Counted from the first letter of the stretch, positions 42,009 through 51,759 are shown. The stretch is DNA of 64,000 bases from Comamonadaceae bacterium 2PF (GCA_005502875.1 SCMV01000011.1:1-64000), one strand, 5' to 3'. Numbers and translations are program-made. The notes: a model not told the origin generated them from the letters alone.

Positions 42009-42346
42009 CCGGCCCTGCGCGGGGCACCACCGAGCGCCGCCTTCGTCACCCCTTGAACACGAGCCTGGCTGTTGCCGAGCCATGACACCGCACATGTCGG
42101 GCCTGCGCAGGCACCCCTCGCCCCCATCCCGCGACAAACCGTGGCATGCGAAGAAGGAAGAAGAAAGGCGACGCAAGCGTCGCCTTTCTTCTTCCGCAAC
42201 CCCCGCCGTGCGCGGTGGTTCGGGTCCGGTGGGTGGGGTGGGTGTGAGCCGGCCCGACATGTGCGGTGTCATGGCTCGGCAACCACCTGACTGGTGTTCA
42301 AGGGGTGAAGCCCCAACCCGCTCGGTGGTGCCCCGCGCAGGGCCGG
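42009..42346. repeat. Large nested inverted repeat between rapZ and the SDR gene
   Basis: Three perfect inverted pairs are nested around one centre. The 28-bp outer arms lie at 42009-42036 and 42319-42346. The 33-bp middle arms lie at 42071-42103 and 42251-42283. A 19-bp inner hairpin (GGAAGAAGAAAGGCGACGC and its complement) lies at 42156-42174 and 42177-42195. Shorter matching pieces lie between them. No transposase gene is present. It lies between convergent genes. Confidence 0.85.
42156..42195. terminator. Bidirectional terminator-like hairpin
   Basis: A perfect 19-bp stem with a two-base AA loop. The T-rich right arm (CTTTCTTCTTCC) reads similarly from both strands. It sits between the ends of rapZ (+) and the - strand operon, so it can stop both. 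It lacks a clean T run, so termination efficiency is uncertain. Confidence 0.5.
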
Positions 42347-42400
42347 ATCACACCCACTCCGCCCACCGGACCACGCACCAGCCGCCGCACAAAAAACAAA

Positions 42401-43330
42401 TCAACCCTGAGCAGCCGTCCTCAACGCAGCGCGCAACTGCTCGCCAATCTCGGGCTTGCCCGCGAACGGATCCGTCGGGTTGCGCCCCTGCACCACGTCT
42501 TCCAAACGTGTCTGCACCATGCCCAAGGCTTGCGGGTGCGTGTACACGTAGAACTTGCCCTGGTTGATGGCGTCGAACACCAGCTGAGCCGTGTCCGCCG
42601 CCGTCACCTTGCCCGACGTCACCGCCTTGGTGCTCATCGCCTGCGCGATCATCTGGCTGGCCGTCGGCTTGCCCTCGCTGCGCAGCTCCTTGGGGCGGTT
42701 GCGGTGCGACTGGTGGATGCCCGTGGGCACGAAGTAAGGACACAGCACCGAGGCATGCACCTGCTCGGTCACCAGCGACAAGTCCTGATAAAGCGTTTCA
42801 GACAGGCTCACCACCGCGTGCTTGCTGACGTTGTAGGCACCCATGTTGGGCGAGTTCAACAGCCCGGCCATCGAAGCCACGTTGACGATGTGCCCCTGGT
42901 AGGCAGCGTCCTTGGCGGCAGCGGCCAGCATCAGCGGCGTGAACACGCGCACGCCGTGCACCACACCGAACAGGTTCACGCCCAGCACCCATTCCCAGTC
43001 GCGCTGGGTGTGCTCCCAGATCAGGCCCCCATGGGCCACGCCGGCGTTGTTGATGACGATGTGCGGCGCGCCAAAGCGCTCCAGGCACAGGTCGGCCAGG
43101 GCCTGCACGTCTTCGGCACGCGAGACGTCGCCACGCAAGGCAGCCACCTTGGCGCCCATGCCGGTGAGCTCGGCCAGGGCGGCGTCGAGCGCGTCCTGCT
43201 GCACGTCGGTGATGACGAGGTTCAGGCCCTGCTTGGCGCCCAGGCGGGCCAGCTCCAGGCCGAAGCCGCTGGCGGCACCGGTGATGACGGCCGTCTGGCC
43301 AGGGCGGATGGTGAGGTGTTGAGCGGACAT
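42401..43330 (-). CDS. SDR family NAD(P)-dependent oxidoreductase
   Basis: This 309-residue protein has a Rossmann TGAASGFG motif, NNAG at the middle, catalytic NVASMAGL...YNVSK (Ser-Tyr-Lys) and an extended C-terminal tail of about 60 residues. It probably oxidises or reduces a hydroxy/keto acyl or alcohol intermediate. It is the last gene of the - strand operon that starts at 50127. Confidence 0.88.
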   Translation of the reverse strand: MSAQHLTIRPGQTAVITGAASGFGLELARLGAKQGLNLVITDVQQDALDAALAELTGMGAKVAALRGDVSRAEDVQALADLCLERFGAPHIVINNAGVAHGGLIWEHTQRDWEWVLGVNLFGVVHGVRVFTPLMLAAAAKDAAYQGHIVNVASMAGLLNSPNMGAYNVSKHAVVSLSETLYQDLSLVTEQVHASVLCPYFVPTGIHQSHRNRPKELRSEGKPTASQMIAQAMSTKAVTSGKVTAADTAQLVFDAINQGKFYVYTHPQALGMVQTRLEDVVQGRNPTDPFAGKPEIGEQLRAALRTAAQG

Positions 43331-43365
43331 GTCGGGTTCTTCGTCGATGAAGTCGATGAGATGGG

Positions 43366-44394
43366 TCAGATCAGCTTGACCAGTTGCTTGCCGAAGTTGC
43401 GGCCCTTGAGCAGGCCCAGGAAAGCCTCGGGCGCGCTGGCGATGCCTTGCGCCACCGACTCGCGGAACTTCATGCGCCCGGACGCCACCAGCCCACCCAG
43501 CTCTTGCATGGCCTGGGGCCACACCTCGGGGTGCTCGCTCACGATGAAGCCTTGCAGCTTCATGCGGTTGACCAGGATCAGGGCGGGGTTCTGCATGACC
43601 AGGGGCTCGCCGTTGTAGCCTGCGATCAGCCCGCACAAGGCCACGCGGGAGAAGGCATTGGCGCGCAGCATCACCGCGTCCAGGCCGATGCCACCGACAT
43701 TCTCGAAGCAACCATCGACACCGTTGGGCGCCGCGGCCTTCAGCGCGGACGAGAAGCTGCGCAAATCGGTCAAGGCCTTGTGATCGAGGCAGGCGTCAAA
43801 GCCCAGTTCTTCGGTCACGTATCGGCACTTGTCGGGTCCACCCGCGATGCCGACCACGCGACAGCCGTGCACCTTGGCCAACTGCCCCACCACGCTGCCC
43901 ACCGCGCCACTGGCGGCGCTAACCACGATGGTCTCGCCCGCCTTGGGCGCGATGATCTTCATGAGGCCGTACCAGGCGGTCACGCCGGGCATGCCCACTG
44001 AGCCCAAGTAGGCCGACAGCGGGATCTGCCGGGTGTCGACCTTGGTGAGGATGCCGCGCTGGTTGGCGTCGACCACGCTGTACTCTTGCCAGCCGCCCAT
44101 GCCGACGACCGAGTCGCCCACGGCATAGCGCGCGTGCTTGCTGGCGATCACCTCGCCCACCGTGCCGCCGATCATCACGCTGTTCAAGGGCTGGGGCTCT
44201 GCGTAGCTCTTGCTGTCGTTCATGCGGCCGCGCATGTAGGGGTCGAGCGAGAGGTAGTGGTGGCGCACGAGCACCTGGCCATCGGTCAGTTGATCGACCG
44301 TGGGCACCGGTGCTTCGACCAGCTTGAAGTTGTCGGTGGTGGGCTCGCCCGCAGGGCGCGAAGCCAGCAGGATCTGGTGATTGATCAGGCTCAT
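43366..44394 (-). CDS. NADP-dependent MDR-family oxidoreductase (CurA/YncB-like)
   Basis: This 342-residue zinc-independent medium-chain reductase has LDPYMRGRMND, GMPGVTAWYGL and the nucleotide loop SAASGAVGSVVGQLAK near 150-165. It ends GKQLVKLI. Relatives reduce alkenal or alkenone double bonds with NADPH. It lies between the SDR gene and the thioesterase gene of the acyl operon. Confidence 0.9.
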   Translation of the reverse strand: MSLINHQILLASRPAGEPTTDNFKLVEAPVPTVDQLTDGQVLVRHHYLSLDPYMRGRMNDSKSYAEPQPLNSVMIGGTVGEVIASKHARYAVGDSVVGMGGWQEYSVVDANQRGILTKVDTRQIPLSAYLGSVGMPGVTAWYGLMKIIAPKAGETIVVSAASGAVGSVVGQLAKVHGCRVVGIAGGPDKCRYVTEELGFDACLDHKALTDLRSFSSALKAAAPNGVDGCFENVGGIGLDAVMLRANAFSRVALCGLIAGYNGEPLVMQNPALILVNRMKLQGFIVSEHPEVWPQAMQELGGLVASGRMKFRESVAQGIASAPEAFLGLLKGRNFGKQLVKLI

Positions 44395-44436
44395 CTTGTG
44401 GACTCCTGGTTTGCCAAGGGAGCCGGCTGCTGGAGA

Positions 44437-44889
44437 TCAGTCCGAGCCGGCGTGGCGTGCCAGCGGCTTGACCTCTCGGTCGGCCGTGGGCAGCGCGCGA
44501 AGGAACTTGAAGGTGCCCGTCGCGTGGGCACAGACACGGCCCTGCTCATCGAGCACGCGGCCTTCGGTGAAGGCCATGGAAGCGGTGGCGTGCAGCACCT
44601 GGCCGATCACGCGGATGCGGCCCTGCGCCGGGCGCATGAAGCTGGTTTTCATTTCGACCGTGACGAGACCTGGGCCACCGCCCGGCTGCTCAAGGTGGCG
44701 GCTGCGCGCCGCATGGGCCATGGCCACGTCGAGCAAGGTCATCTGCAGGCCGCCATGCGCGACGCCGAAGGAGTTGGTGTGCGGCTCCTGCACGTCGAGC
44801 GTGATCTCGGCCTCGCCGCCCTCGAAGCGCTGCAGCTCGGCGCCGATGCCGGCCAGGAAAGGGATGTGAACCGGGAACGCGATGGCCAT
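44437..44889 (-). CDS. PaaI-type hotdog thioesterase
   Basis: This 150-residue protein has the hotdog-fold motif NSFGVAHGGLQMTLLDVAMAHAA near 40-60 and VTVEMKTSFMRPA. PaaI-type enzymes hydrolyse acyl- or aryl-CoA thioesters in the cytoplasm. The last 20 residues (REVKPLARHAGSD) extend past the usual domain. Confidence 0.88.
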   Translation of the reverse strand: MAIAFPVHIPFLAGIGAELQRFEGGEAEITLDVQEPHTNSFGVAHGGLQMTLLDVAMAHAARSRHLEQPGGGPGLVTVEMKTSFMRPAQGRIRVIGQVLHATASMAFTEGRVLDEQGRVCAHATGTFKFLRALPTADREVKPLARHAGSD

Positions 44890-44948
44890 GTTCAGGAGCC
44901 CGTGTTGCGTGGTCGGTGTCGTTCGAGGCAGGTGCTGGGCTTCGTGCC

Positions 44949-45746
44949 TCAGCCGCCCACCACGGCACTCACGCCACCATCGACCGCCAGGATCTGCCCG
45001 GTGATGTGCTTGCCCGCGTCGGACGCGAACAGCAGGGTTGCGCCTTTGAGGTCTTCGTCGTCGCCCAGGCGTTGCAGCGGGGCGCTGGCGGCCAGGCGAT
45101 CTTCGCCCACGGCGGCCAGCGTGCCCGCCGTCATCTTGCTGGGGAAGAACCCCGGCGCAAGCGCGTTGACGCGGATGCCCAGGTGGCCCCACTCACAGGC
45201 CAGCGCCTTGGTGAAGTTCACCACCGCGCCCTTGCTGGTGTTATAGGCGATCGTCTGCATGAAGGGGTGGTTGCCACCCAGGCCGGCGATGGAGGCCACG
45301 TTGATGATGCGGCCCTGCTTGCGCGGGATCATGCTCGCCCGGGCGATGGCTTGCGAGAGCAGGAAGTAGCCGCGCACGTTGAGGTTCATCACCTTGTCCC
45401 AGGCTTCGAGCGGGTACTCAGCCGCGGGCGCACCCCAGGTGGCACCGGCGTTGTTGACGAGGATGTCCACGTCGCCCACGCGCTCGAGCGTTTCATCGGC
45501 CAGGCGCTGGATGTCCTGCGGGTTGCCCGCGTCGGCGGCGATCCAGCGTGCGTCGATGCCCGCGTCCTGCAGGGCCATCACAGCCTGCTCCAGGTCGGCG
45601 GCCTTGCGCGAGCTGATCACCACCTTGGCACCGGCCTCGCCCAGCGCGTGGGCCATCTGCAGGCCCAGGCCGCGCGAGCCGCCGGTGATCAGGGCCGTCT
45701 TGCCCGTGAGGTCGAAGAGTTGCTGAACGATGCGGGGGGTGGTCAT
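44949..45746 (-). CDS. SDR family oxidoreductase, gluconate-5-dehydrogenase-like
   Basis: This 265-residue protein has TGGSRGLG, NNAGATWG, NVASIAGLGG, YNTSKGAVVNFTK and the end GQILAVDGGVSAVVGG. Classical SDR with Ser-Tyr-Lys. In the operon it may act as a beta-hydroxyacyl dehydrogenase in acyl-CoA turnover. The substrate is not certain. Confidence 0.88.
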   Translation of the reverse strand: MTTPRIVQQLFDLTGKTALITGGSRGLGLQMAHALGEAGAKVVISSRKAADLEQAVMALQDAGIDARWIAADAGNPQDIQRLADETLERVGDVDILVNNAGATWGAPAAEYPLEAWDKVMNLNVRGYFLLSQAIARASMIPRKQGRIINVASIAGLGGNHPFMQTIAYNTSKGAVVNFTKALACEWGHLGIRVNALAPGFFPSKMTAGTLAAVGEDRLAASAPLQRLGDDEDLKGATLLFASDAGKHITGQILAVDGGVSAVVGG

Positions 45747-45815
45747 GGCGGTGAGCTTTCAGCCTTGCCCAGGCAAGGCCTGAGGCGCGCGGTGAGTGAT
45801 GGGCGTCGAAGCGGC

Positions 45816-46097
45816 TCAGACGAGGTAATCGAGCACGTGGCGCGTGGCCGCCATCTGGCGGATCTGCGCGACCACGCCCTGGTGGTGCGGGTGTGGCACG
45901 TAAGCGGCCAGCGCGGCGGCGTCCTCGAAGGTCGAAACGAGGACCACGTCGCAGTTGGCTTCCAGTCCCTCGGCCTTGATGCCCACGTCGAACTCGTGCA
46001 TGCCGGCAACGAGCCCCTTGCAGCTGTCGAGCAGGGCCTTGACCTGGGGCGCGTCGGCCGGGTCTTTGAGGGTCCACATGACGATGTGTCGCAGCAT
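45816..46097 (-). CDS. Dabb (stress-responsive A/B barrel) protein
   Basis: This 93-residue ferredoxin-like fold protein has MLRHIVMWTLKD at the start and VLVSTFEDAAALAAYVPHPHHQGVV with the family's H-P-H end. Dabb proteins form dimers and are often found next to catabolic genes. The specific reaction is unknown. Confidence 0.88.
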   Translation of the reverse strand: MLRHIVMWTLKDPADAPQVKALLDSCKGLVAGMHEFDVGIKAEGLEANCDVVLVSTFEDAAALAAYVPHPHHQGVVAQIRQMAATRHVLDYLV

Positions 46098-46138
46098 GGT
46101 GTGCGGTGCTTTCTTGTTGAATCTTTGAGGGGAAGGGA

Positions 46139-48013
46139 TCAGAACCAGTCGGCCTCGGCCTGCGCGCAGGTCAGGTCGCGGCGCGAGACCACGCCCAGCC
46201 AGGCATCGATCTTGGGCAGCTCGTAGGCGAAGAAGTAGTCGGTGGCGGCCAACTTGCCTTTGAGGAAGCCGGGGCCCAGGGGCGACGCGTCCCACTGGCC
46301 TTGCGCCTGCGCAGCCTTGGCGGCCAGGCCCAGTTCCAGCCAGATCCACGCCAGCACGGTGTGACCAAAGGCCTGCAGGTAAGGCGTGGCGTTGGCCAGG
46401 GCCTCTTCGGGCACGCCAGTGGACCAGGCTGCCTTCGTGGTGGCGCCCACCTTTTGCAGGGCCTGGGCCAACGCGTTGGCGTGTTCGGCCAGGCCATTGA
46501 CGTGACCGGCCTTCTGGATGGTTTCGCTGATGCGCTCGGCCAGCACGCTCAGGGCCTTGCCACCGTTCATCACCACCTTGCGGCCCAGCAGGTCCAGGCC
46601 CTGGATGCCGTGCGTGCCTTCGTGGATCATGTTGAGGCGGTTGTCGCGCCAATACTGCTCGACGGGGTAGTCGCGCGTGTAGCCATAACCACCCAGGATC
46701 TGGATGGCCAGCGAGTTGGCTTCCTGCGCCCATTCGCTGGGCCAGCTCTTGGCGATCGGGGTGAGCAGCTCGAGCAGCAGGCCGGCTTTTTCGGCCTCTT
46801 CGCCGTTGCCAGTGTGCTGGTCGTCCACCAGCTGTGCGCACAGCAGGCCCAGGGCCAGGCCGCCTTCGGCGATGGCCTTTTGCATCATCAGCATGCGCTT
46901 GACGTCGGTGTGGCCGATGATGGGCACCTGCGGCGCGCTGTGGTCCTTGCCGCCTGCGCCCATGTGCCGGCCTTGCGGACGGTCTTTGGCGTACTGCAGC
47001 GAGTATTCATAGCCGGCGTAGCCCAGCATGGTCGCGCCCACGCCCACGCTGATGCGGGCCTCGTTCATGAGCGTGAACATGCATTTGAGGCCCTCGCCTT
47101 CCTTGCCGATCAGGTAGCCCACCGCACCGGCTTCGCCGTTGACGGGGAACTTGCCTTCACCGAAGTTCAGCAAGGTGTTGACGGTGCCGCGGTAGCCGCA
47201 CTTGTGGTTCAGGCCGGCCAGGGCCACGTCGTTGCGCTGCGAGGTGATCGAGCCATCGGCCTTGACGAGCTTGCGCGGCACGATGAACAGCGAGATGCCC
47301 TTGACGCCCGGCACCGGCTTGCCATCGGGCCCCGGGATCTTGGCCAGCACCAGGTGGACGATGTTCTCGCCCATCTCGTGCTCGCCGCCCGAGATCCACA
47401 TCTTGTTGCCCTTGAGGCGGTAGCGCTTGCCCAGGACATCTTGCGTCCAGTCCACGCCCGTGCCATCGCCCTTCACATCGGGCACGGCGCGCGTGCTGAT
47501 GTCAGACAGGCTGGAGCCGGCCTGCGGCTCGCTCAGGCACATGGTGCCGAAGGTGCGGCCTTCGAAGCCGCCCTTGGCGAACACCTCGATCTGCTTCGGG
47601 GTGCCGTGTGCGAGGATGGTGTTGGCGTTGCCGCGCGTGAGCATCGGGTACGCGGCCAGCGACACGCTGGCCTTGTAGAAGAAGCTCATCGAGGCGATCT
47701 CGACCACCGTGGGCAGCTGCATGCCACCCAGGTCGACGTCCTTGCTGGCCGCCATCAGACCGGCCTCGTTGAACGCGGCCATGGCCACGGCCGTTTCCTT
47801 GGGCAGCGTCACGGTGACGCCATCGAAGGTCGGCTCGTGCTCGTCGGTCAGGCGGTTGATCGGGGCGAACTGCTCGTTGGCGATCTTCTCGCTGAGGTCG
47901 AGCACGGCGTCGAAGGTCTCGCGGCTGTGCTCGGCGTGGCGTTCACGCTGGCAGAGGGATTCGGCCTGGAGCCAGTCGTGCAGCAGGAAGTCAACGGTGG
48001 CGCGGTGGGTCAT
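46139..48013 (-). CDS. Acyl-CoA dehydrogenase (large FadE/DmdC-type)
   Basis: This 624-residue flavoprotein has an N-terminal domain, the FAD-binding MCLSEPQAGSSLSD and WISGGEHEMGE segments, and ILGGYGYTRDYPVEQYWRDNRLNMIHEGTHGIQ with the typical catalytic-region pattern. It ends in an extra C-terminal helical domain of about 120 residues. It introduces the alpha-beta double bond in acyl-CoA. It follows the bifunctional gene after 17 bases. Confidence 0.93.
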   Translation of the reverse strand: MTHRATVDFLLHDWLQAESLCQRERHAEHSRETFDAVLDLSEKIANEQFAPINRLTDEHEPTFDGVTVTLPKETAVAMAAFNEAGLMAASKDVDLGGMQLPTVVEIASMSFFYKASVSLAAYPMLTRGNANTILAHGTPKQIEVFAKGGFEGRTFGTMCLSEPQAGSSLSDISTRAVPDVKGDGTGVDWTQDVLGKRYRLKGNKMWISGGEHEMGENIVHLVLAKIPGPDGKPVPGVKGISLFIVPRKLVKADGSITSQRNDVALAGLNHKCGYRGTVNTLLNFGEGKFPVNGEAGAVGYLIGKEGEGLKCMFTLMNEARISVGVGATMLGYAGYEYSLQYAKDRPQGRHMGAGGKDHSAPQVPIIGHTDVKRMLMMQKAIAEGGLALGLLCAQLVDDQHTGNGEEAEKAGLLLELLTPIAKSWPSEWAQEANSLAIQILGGYGYTRDYPVEQYWRDNRLNMIHEGTHGIQGLDLLGRKVVMNGGKALSVLAERISETIQKAGHVNGLAEHANALAQALQKVGATTKAAWSTGVPEEALANATPYLQAFGHTVLAWIWLELGLAAKAAQAQGQWDASPLGPGFLKGKLAATDYFFAYELPKIDAWLGVVSRRDLTCAQAEADWF

Positions 48014-48030
48014 GGTGGTTCTCGCCTCGT

Positions 48031-50127
48031 TCAGCCCGTGAAGCCCTTGCCTTCGGTGGCCAGCTTGGCCAGCAGCGGCGCCGGCGTCCAGAACGCGGGG
48101 TCAGAGCCGCCATTGGCAGCGAAGCCCTTCATCAGCTCGATCACCTTGGGCAGACCCAGCATGTCGGCGTAGAGCATCGGGCCGCCGCGGTAGACCGGGA
48201 AGCCATAGCCCGTGAGGTAAACCATGTCGATGTCCGATGCCTTCGACGCGATGCCTTCTTCGAGGATCAGCGCGCCTTCGTTGACCATGGCCAGCACCAG
48301 GCGCTGCACGATCTCGTCGTCGCTGATCTGACGCGGCGTGACGCCCTTGTCTGCACGCACCTTGTCGATGCAACCCTGCACCTCGGCCGAGGCGATGGGC
48401 TCGCGCTTGCCGGCTTCGTAGTCGTACCAGCCCTTGCCGACCTTCTGACCGAAGCGGCCGAGCTCGCAAATGGCGTCGCCCACCGGGCTGTAGATGACGT
48501 CGGGGCGCTCGACGCGGCGGCGCTTGCGGATGGCAAAGCCGATGTCGTTGCCCGCCAGGTCACCCACGCGGAACGGGCCCATGGCAAAACCAAAGGCCTC
48601 GGCGGCCTTGTCCACCTGCTGCACCGTGGCGCCCTCTTCCACCAGGAAGAAGCCCTGGCGCACGTACTGCTCGAACATGCGGTTGCCAATGAAGCCGTCG
48701 CACACGCCCGAGACCACGGCGACCTTCTTGATCTTCTTGGCCACGGCCATCACGGTGGCCATCACGTCCTTGGCGGTGTGCTTGCTGCGCACCACTTCCA
48801 GCAGGCGCATCACGTTGGCCGGGCTGAAGAAGTGCAGGCCGACCACATCGCCCGGGCGCTTCGTCACTTCGGCGATCTTGTCCACGTCCAGCGTCGAGGT
48901 GTTGGACGCCAGGATGGCGCCTGGCTTCATCACGGCATCCAGCTTGGTGAAGACCTGCGACTTCACGCCCATGTCCTCGAACACGGCCTCGATGACCATG
49001 TCGGCCTGGGCGATGTCGTCGTAGCTCAGCGTGGTGGTCAGCAGACCCATGCGCTGCTCGTACTTGTCCTGCGCCAGCTTGCCCTTGGCCACTTGCGCTT
49101 CGTAGTTCTTGCGGATGATGCCGACGCCACGGTCGATGGCTTCCTGCTTCATCTCCAGCAGCTTGACGGGGATGCCAGCGTTGAGGAAGCACATGGTGAT
49201 GCCGCCGCCCATGGTGCCGGCGCCGATCACGGCCACCTGCTTGATGTCGCGCAGCGGGGTGTCGGCGGGCACATCGGGGATCTTGCTGGCAGCGCGCTCA
49301 CCAAAGAACGAATGGCGCAGCGCGCGGGCCTGGTCGCCCGTCACCAGGCCTTCGAAGACCTCGCGCTCGAATTGGATGCCCGCGTCCAGGTCCAGCTTGG
49401 TGGCCGCTTCAACGCAGTCCACGCAACGCTGCGGGGCGATGAGGTTCTTGCGGGACTTGGCCAGCTCGGCACGGGCCTTGTTGAAGGCGTCGGCATCGGC
49501 CGGTGCAGCCACCTTCAGGTCGCGCACGGAGGGCAGCGGGCGGGCAGCAGCGATGTCTTTCGCAAAAGCGATGGCGGCCGGCAGCAGGTCACCGTCGACC
49601 AGCTTGTCGAACAGCTTCTGGCCCGGTGCGGCAAAGAGCTTCTCCGACATCACCGAAGCGCCGGTGGTGATCATCTGCAGGGCCGCTTCAACGCCCAGCA
49701 CGCGCGGCAGGCGCTGCGTGCCGCCGGCACCCGGCACGATGCCGATGTTGACCTCGGGCAGCGCGATCTGCGTGCCCTTGGCGACCACGCGGTAATGGCA
49801 GCCCAGGGCCAGCTCCAGGCCACCGCCCATGGCCACGCCGTGGATGGCGGCGACAACCGGCTTGGCCGAACGCTCGACCGCTTCGATGGTGACGTGCAGG
49901 TTGGGTTCGGCAAACGCCTTGGGGCTGCCGAATTCGCGGATGTCGGCGCCACCGCAGAACACCTTGCCGGAGCCGATGATCACCACGGCCTGCACGGCGG
50001 CATCGGCATTGGCCGTGGCCAGGCCGTCCACGATGCCGGCGCGGGTGCCCTGACCGAGGCCATTGACCGGGGGGTTGTCCAGGGAGATGACGGCCACGCC
50101 GTCGGTGACTTGGTAGGTAGCGCTCAT
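48031..50127 (-). CDS. Bifunctional enoyl-CoA hydratase / 3-hydroxyacyl-CoA dehydrogenase (FadB/FadJ-like)
   Basis: This 698-residue protein has a crotonase domain at about 1-190, with GGGLELALGCH giving E105 and LPEVNIGIVPGAGG giving E125. The NAD-binding GAGTMGGGI follows at about 302-310. The 3-hydroxyacyl-CoA dehydrogenase domain (HFFSPANVMRLLEVV, NRMFEQYVRQ) and a duplicated C-terminal domain complete it. It carries out two consecutive steps of fatty acid beta-oxidation. It is the first gene of the seven-gene operon. Confidence 0.93.
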   Translation of the reverse strand: MSATYQVTDGVAVISLDNPPVNGLGQGTRAGIVDGLATANADAAVQAVVIIGSGKVFCGGADIREFGSPKAFAEPNLHVTIEAVERSAKPVVAAIHGVAMGGGLELALGCHYRVVAKGTQIALPEVNIGIVPGAGGTQRLPRVLGVEAALQMITTGASVMSEKLFAAPGQKLFDKLVDGDLLPAAIAFAKDIAAARPLPSVRDLKVAAPADADAFNKARAELAKSRKNLIAPQRCVDCVEAATKLDLDAGIQFEREVFEGLVTGDQARALRHSFFGERAASKIPDVPADTPLRDIKQVAVIGAGTMGGGITMCFLNAGIPVKLLEMKQEAIDRGVGIIRKNYEAQVAKGKLAQDKYEQRMGLLTTTLSYDDIAQADMVIEAVFEDMGVKSQVFTKLDAVMKPGAILASNTSTLDVDKIAEVTKRPGDVVGLHFFSPANVMRLLEVVRSKHTAKDVMATVMAVAKKIKKVAVVSGVCDGFIGNRMFEQYVRQGFFLVEEGATVQQVDKAAEAFGFAMGPFRVGDLAGNDIGFAIRKRRRVERPDVIYSPVGDAICELGRFGQKVGKGWYDYEAGKREPIASAEVQGCIDKVRADKGVTPRQISDDEIVQRLVLAMVNEGALILEEGIASKASDIDMVYLTGYGFPVYRGGPMLYADMLGLPKVIELMKGFAANGGSDPAFWTPAPLLAKLATEGKGFTG

Positions 50128-50219
50128 GGCAGTGTCGGTGATGGAAGTGAAAACACGCGCACACCGCCCCTGCCCCAGCTGAGAGGAGAAGGCTGGCGGC
50201 GTCCGCTCAGCAATCCGCA

Positions 50220-50262
50220 ATTCTGACAATGGATCTTGTAAGAATTGAACAAGATTCTGACA
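50220..50262. promoter_or_regulatory. Putative operator between the beta-oxidation operon and alkB
   Basis: Two direct repeats ATTCTGACA (50220-50228, 50254-50262) flank the inverted repeat ATCTTGT-AAGAATTGA-ACAAGAT (50233-50255). This AT-rich island is the only clear regulatory structure in the 456-base divergent intergenic region 50128-50583. The rest shows no gene or repeat I can identify. The regulator is unknown. The TetR at 61001 is a candidate. Confidence 0.4.
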
Positions 50263-50583
50263 CAGCTCTCAAAGCCTTGCTCGGGCTCCTTGCATGCCGA
50301 ACCACAAGCCTCGCACAACAACTTCCGTTGCGGCACCTCGGTTTGTCCGATTGACCTCATCGAATCGAGCTCGGGCATGCCTGACGACAAAGATGTCGCG
50401 CCAGATTTCTTGTGCTGCTGGCGGCTTTCTCAAAGCACTGGTTCACCGTTGCGAATCGCCGGGCATGCACCGAGGTCCGATCAGATCAGGGCGCCTCAGG
50501 CGCCCCCTTTGCAAACTGCCGCCAAGGTCTGAGACGCATCCGCGCCTCGATCGCCTTCAACGCACCGCAAGGAGACAACCAAC

Positions 50584-51759
50584 ATGTCCAAGTACATCAA
50601 GGGCTGGCTGATGCCAGCGCTGGGCGCCTTTTTCTTCCTCACCCTGCTGCAAGGCGGTTGGTGGATGTGGGCCCCATTTGCCGCCGCCATCGTGTTCTTC
50701 ATCGGCGCCGATGCACTGTTGCCGCGCGACCTGTCAGAGCCGCCGCGCATGCAGTTCGCCGCCTTGCTGAACCTGCCGCTTTACCTGATGCTGCCGCTTC
50801 TGGCGCTGCTGAACTTCACGGTGCTGTGGATGTTCGGCTCGGGCGACTTCCTGGGCTATGGCGCCTGGATGAAGGAGCATGTCGGCCTGGACCTGTTCGC
50901 TGGCCGCGCAGCCACCACGCACTGGTTGCAATGGGCCGGCTGCGTCATCACCGTGGGCCTGATGAACGCCGTCGGCGGCACCGTCACCGGTCACGAACTC
51001 ACTCACCGCACCAACCCCTTTGACCTGTTCATGGGCCGCTGGATGCTGGCCTTCACCTGCGACACCTCGTTCGCCATCGAACACGTCTACGGCCACCACG
51101 TGCAAGTGGGCACCCAGGCCGACCCGGCCACCGCGCGTCGCGGCGAGAGCTTCTACAAGTTCACCGTGCGCTCGACCATCATGAGCTATGTGCACGCCTA
51201 CCAGGTGGAACGCGCCCGCCTCAAGAAGATCGGCAAGTCGGTGTGGAACCCGTTCGCCAGCCCCTTCCTGCGCGGCAACCTCGAAAACATCACTCTCTTT
51301 GTGGCGGCCTACGCCATCGCGGGCTGGCCAGGCGTGGGGTTCTGGGCGCTCATTGCCTTCGTCGGCAAGCAGTACCTGGAGATCACCAACTACTTCGAGC
51401 ACTACGGCCTGGTGCGCGTGCCGGGTGAGCCGGTGCAGCCTCGCCACTCCTGGAACTCGAACCACTGGGCCAGCACCAACGTGTTGTTCAGCCTGGCGCG
51501 CCACTCGCACCACCACGCCGAAGGCGAAGCCCCCTACTGGACGCTCTACGCCTACCCGAACGCGCCCATGCTGCCCAACGGCTACCTGTCGATGCTGCTG
51601 ATCGCCCTGGTGCCCCCGCTGTTCAAGAAGATGATGACCCCGGCCTTGAACGAATGGGATGAAAAGCACGCCTCGCCCGCCGAGCGCAAGCTGGCCCAAC
51701 AAGCCAGCCAGCAAAGCGGCATGTCGGGCCTGAAGATCGCACAGGCCAAGCTGAGCTGA
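50584..51759 (+). CDS. alkB: AlkB-type membrane alkane/alkyl monooxygenase
   Basis: This 391-residue membrane di-iron hydroxylase has histidine boxes HELTHR at 137-142, EHVYGHH at 166-172, NYFEHYG at 269-275 and RHSHHHAEGE near 306-315. Membrane helices lie before each box. Such enzymes oxidise terminal methyl groups of alkanes or alkylaromatics. CAAGGAGAC supports the ATG. The partner reductase follows in the same orientation after 86 bases. The last box differs from the common LQRHSDHHA, so the substrate range is uncertain. Confidence 0.9.
   Translation: MSKYIKGWLMPALGAFFFLTLLQGGWWMWAPFAAAIVFFIGADALLPRDLSEPPRMQFAALLNLPLYLMLPLLALLNFTVLWMFGSGDFLGYGAWMKEHVGLDLFAGRAATTHWLQWAGCVITVGLMNAVGGTVTGHELTHRTNPFDLFMGRWMLAFTCDTSFAIEHVYGHHVQVGTQADPATARRGESFYKFTVRSTIMSYVHAYQVERARLKKIGKSVWNPFASPFLRGNLENITLFVAAYAIAGWPGVGFWALIAFVGKQYLEITNYFEHYGLVRVPGEPVQPRHSWNSNHWASTNVLFSLARHSHHHAEGEAPYWTLYAYPNAPMLPNGYLSMLLIALVPPLFKKMMTPALNEWDEKHASPAERKLAQQASQQSGMSGLKIAQAKLS

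Noticed and set aside
42009-42346. Insertion sequence
   Set aside because: The inverted arms enclose too little DNA for a transposase. No open frame with transposase motifs and no obvious target duplication is seen.
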